This document shows positions 61,023-64,000 of a stretch of 64,000 nucleotides of DNA, in pieces. The notes under the pieces were generated by a model. The model was not told the DNA's origin and did no database searches. It worked only from the letters and a program-made list of their open reading frames with translations. Position 1 is the first letter of the stretch. Every line of letters starts with the position of its first letter. A program made the translations under genes and the position numbers. This stretch comes from Blasia pusilla (lineage: Eukaryota > Marchantiophyta > Marchantiopsida > Blasiales), in the NCBI GenBank assembly GCA_050084515.1, contig CM114273.1, positions 28,148,001-28,212,000 of the forward strand, given 5' to 3'.

Positions 61023-61102
61023 GTTATGGTACACTTGTGTTTGTGGATGCTCTCGTCTATGTTATGTATGTATGTGAGTATGGTATGTCAGCGATGTATG
61101 TT
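61022..61102 (+). repeat. Partial second LTR start after the 3' LTR
   Basis: 81 bases match 60546-60626 with one difference. They begin at the 3' LTR end, so an LTR is followed by the first part of another LTR. The match ends abruptly at 61102. Confidence 0.85.
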
Positions 61103-61240
61103 AGGGGATGGAAGGGGTTTGGAGATATTGTTTCTATTAGTGGCGGTTCTTACTATTTGGGTTGAAGAACATCCCTATTGTTCTAAAGGGTCTTGGATGG
61201 ATTTGTGGCATTTTTGGAGCAGGTGAGTTGATAGATATCA

Positions 61241-61270
61241 TGCAAATCCACATCGTCATACAACATACAT
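61241..61270 (-). repeat. Inverted LTR fragment
   Basis: 30 bases match the reverse complement of the LTR region around 60618-60647 with one mismatch. It is joined directly to the antisense RT relic. Confidence 0.75.
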
Positions 61271-61490
61271 AGGTATTCTCCCTATCCTCTACCTTGATAG
61301 GAAGTTCATGATAGCCATGATGGGGATCTAACATATAAAAGATCTTCTGTATGTCGATTGATTGGATACAAAAGATCACCTCTATTGATTGGATATGTAT
61401 GGTAATATGTACACAATCACCTATCAATTCAATTGCCATATACATCCTTCTTCATCAACATGATTATGGCATATGCACACTCTTTATACC
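61271..61490 (-). pseudogene. Antisense Ty3/gypsy reverse transcriptase relic
   Basis: On the minus strand a patch reads Leu-Asp-Pro-His-His-Gly-Tyr-His-Glu-Leu-Pro-Ile-Lys-X-Glu-Asp. It matches the Ty3/gypsy RT stretch Leu-Asp-X-X-X-Gly-Tyr-His-Gln with the first catalytic Asp. Upstream traces resemble Tyr-Pro-Ile-X-Arg. Stops and shifts are frequent. It may be the other side of the relic at 55850-57035. Confidence 0.6.
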
Positions 61491-64000
61491 TCCCAACATT
61501 CTTGACTCCTACTCTCACTTAAGGCTTGCTCTATGTTGGAATATATGTGGGTTTGTCAAAAGATTGGCGTATCACTTGCCAAATCTATATGTATATCAAG
61601 GTCCTTCAAAGGAGAAGAATCCCTCATACGAAAGGAAAAATAACTCATGCTCCTTCTATATAAAGGAACTTTTGTATCAACCATCTCTCTCCTCATGTCA
61701 ACTCAAGATCTACCATATGGTCCCAAGTCTCCATTGTGATCTCAGTCAAAGAAGAATGCACTGTCTATGGTTGCTAATCGACAATTTTAGGCGCATCTAA
61801 TGCCAATACCCACTCCGATCTCCAAAATCATGCTTGACATGTGAAAAATGAACATATGTTGATCTCTTAATCTTTGCACTCTCCACTCAATGACATTCCA
61901 AGAATTATATGGATGCTTATCTCTACTTCTCTCATCCTTAGTCAACACCTTAAAAATCTTTGTACGCAAAGGGCCAATATATGGACTTAACAAGATGAAT
62001 GCCACTCATACTCATTGTTGGGAAATCAATCTTGGACTTACTATCCATGAATGATAGCTTATGTTCATCACCTAGCCCAACATCTATATGTGTGACATCT
62101 TTGACACCTCTAAGACATTCTTTGTCTTCCTGATAAACCCATCACTCATTCATCAAAAATGGGCTCCTCCATTGTAAAGGTAGCACAAAAATGGACAGAC
62201 ATGCCCAACGAGTCCCTTTCTCGGCTTTTTTTGGTACCTCGATCGCCCGGGTGGGCTTGGGACACAGGAACACATGCAAGTAGAGATTAAACTTTTGTGC
62301 GGACTACAAGGGCTTGCCAAGATTGCATTGAGCCTATAGAGAGGTGCATTGATCGTGCCTAGCCCACAGTAGGCCCTAAGCCCCGCCTCTACAAGCTCAA
62401 TACGGGCCTTGAGCTTGCTCTCTACAAGCCTTGGGGGCTTTGTACGGGCCCTAGAGCCCACCCTGTACAGTCTATTGCGGGCCTCTACATGCCTTGGATG
62501 GGCCTACTACGAGCCAGTGGGGCCAAGCAGGCTTGATGCGGGCCTCTACGGGCCAAGAGCATGCTATAGAACGGGTGATAGGTCGTTGGACTACGTAGAG
62601 GTTGGTCGAGCCCATATCTAGGTTGCGATCACAAGCGCAGGTTGAAAGAAACCGTGCGTATACAAACATGTCTGCGGATGCGAACTTTATCCATGTACAA
62701 CCTTGTCATCCATCCTCGTGCTCAATCATCCTATATCATGCTTGGTATTGATTATCCTTCACAAAAGGCATAGTATTTTGAGAAAAAAAAACCCCTCTAT
62801 GCACAAGGTTGCAGATAGAAAAAATTCATGTGTGCATACATGTCCACGTCCGTGGACTTATGTCCGTCCTATGGAAGGACTTATCCATGAGAGGCCCACC
62901 TTACTCTTCTTTCTCATCCCCCCCCCCCCCTACTCGCCCCTGCCCTGCCTTCCACCATGAGCTATAAGTGTGGGCCCTACCTCTTGCAATCCATGTCCGT
63001 GGACATATCCAAACTTTTCCTTCCATGGGACGGACTTGTCCATTTTAATACAACCATATTTGAGTAATACGACCCTCAACACCTCCAAGAAATTGGCTAA
63101 AGCCAAAAAAATTCTACCATCATGAGTCATCATTTGAGATTGTTACCATGGATCCAAGATAGTATCCACTATCGAGTATGATGTTCTCTAAAACTTTGTC
63201 ATAAGCTAGCATCAATTAACAGCTATGATGGTAGAAGGTTTCTCCACCGCCAAATCTATGTTTGTGGACATTTCCAAGTCAAAAAACTCACCTTATTCCT
63301 ATGGATGGACGTTTATATGCATTTTTTTTCTATTTCTAATTTATCTCTTGTGTTTGTGCCTCCCACACACAAACTCATCCAATGCTATCCCTCGTACGAT
63401 TCTATGCCACCTCACCTTGCCCGACCTTGCCCCCTTGCATTGTTCTCTCGGGCCCAAGCTTACCTACCCCCATAATTCCCATCCCATCCCCACCTTGCCT
63501 TATCGTGCCTCACCTCTTCCGTCCTTCTCAACACTCCACCCTATCCTTCCACCTCCTACTCCATGCAACTTTTGCATGGGCAACTTTGGTTCCGCAAGTT
63601 CTCGAGCACAAGGGCAGAATATGACATCCGTGGACTTCTTCAATCATATGCAATGTTATTAAAACACCCAAAATTGTGGAAAATGTGCACACAATACAAC
63701 ACTTGTTATATCTGGAGGTCTAATTTGTCATGACCAAAACTTCATCTGCTACACACTCGTCATAACCCATGTATGAATGTCATCTAACCATGGCATATTC
63801 TCTAGAATGTATGCTAGAGAACATATTTGATTATTTTGCAAGTATTGTAGTACTCATAACATCTCTCAACACATACTCAATCTTGGATTCTATAAACCAA
63901 ACCACCAAATAGCCCAAGAATGAGCCTGGTATGCTCATCCAAAGATCATCATATGAATGATGCCAATCCTATCCAGATCCTGCATATTACTGTAAAGTTT
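61491..64000. other. Degenerate DNA, no recognised gene
   Basis: The part to about 62100 may be decayed gag/protease of the antisense gypsy relic, but no motif supports this. A run of CGGGCC/GGGCCTCTAC words spans 62340-62580, and an imperfect inverted repeat around GTCCGTGGAC spans about 62845-63045. Two poly-C runs occur near 62919. No RNA gene was seen. Confidence 0.35.
62340..62580 (+). repeat. Degenerate GC-rich repeat of GGGCCTCTAC-type words
   Basis: GGGCC-T/C-TACA/G words recur every 20-35 bases with varying spacing, in a region otherwise AT-rich. This explains the short frames on both strands here. Confidence 0.6.

Larger units (their letters stand above)
57039..61102 (+). mobile_element. 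Ty3/gypsy retrotransposon, self-priming type, internally deleted, PHD-finger integrase
   Basis: The layout is a 5' LTR part (57039-57405), a primer site, gag, a deletion junction, RT end, RNase H, integrase, PHD finger, polypurine tract, 3' LTR, then a partial extra LTR start (61022-61102). RNase H precedes integrase, as in Ty3/gypsy. The protease and the first part of RT, including the catalytic Tyr-X-Asp-Asp, are missing. The element therefore cannot move by itself. No target-site duplication was found because the left LTR looks truncated and the right end is rearranged. Confidence 0.88.

Noticed and set aside
1-64000. tRNA or rRNA genes
   Set aside because: No cloverleaf or conserved rRNA sequence was noticed by eye. 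A tRNAscan-SE or Infernal run would be needed to exclude small RNA genes.

Overview
This is eukaryotic nuclear DNA, most likely from a green plant lineage, either a charophyte-type streptophyte alga or an early-diverging land plant. The evidence is intron-rich genes with GT-AG splicing, a plant-style nucleoporin NUP214 with the conserved C-terminal Leu-Phe-Thr-Gln-Met-Arg tail, a plant-type thymidine kinase with an N-terminal presequence, and a heavy load of plant-like transposable elements. The species cannot be fixed from this window alone. Exon models below were built by hand by matching reading frame and splice phase.

Only two host genes are well supported. The first is a four-exon thymidine kinase at 12.1-14.0 kb. 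The second is a 17-exon NUP214 homologue at 33.3-44.6 kb, about 2008 residues, with a beta-propeller N-terminus, a coiled-coil middle and an FG-repeat C-terminus. Both are on the + strand. The TK exons are intact; NUP214 has one apparent frameshift in exon 15.

The rest is mostly mobile or repetitive DNA:
(i) 0-1.6 kb: a segment bounded by 54-bp inverted repeats whose core recurs in a tandem array at 10.2-10.6 kb.
(ii) 2.5-9.4 kb: a decayed MULE-like element with a BED-finger/proline-repeat ORF and a seven-exon transposase with a SWIM finger.
(iii) 19.2-20.2 kb, - strand: a Helitron-type PIF1 helicase remnant.
(iv) 26.66-31.73 kb: a complete but disabled Ty1/copia element with 217-bp LTRs, a 5-bp target duplication and a Met-tRNA primer site.
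(v) 50.1-53.1 kb, - strand: a decayed non-LTR retroelement with a zinc finger, RT and a restriction-like endonuclease.
(vi) 55.8-62 kb: a nested Ty3/gypsy cluster. A + strand copy sits inside antisense relics of the same family.

The most interesting system is that Ty3/gypsy family. Its integrase polyprotein ends in a PHD finger, where a chromodomain is often found. The 11 bases directly after its 5' LTR are the exact complement of an 11-base stretch in the LTR that starts 29-30 bases downstream of a TATA box. That is the signature of Tf1-type self-priming rather than tRNA priming. Also notable are several perfect or near-perfect hairpins, two of them with 27- and 30-bp arms and 7-8-base loops, and a CATTCCAC motif scattered through coding, intronic and flanking parts of the MULE-like element.
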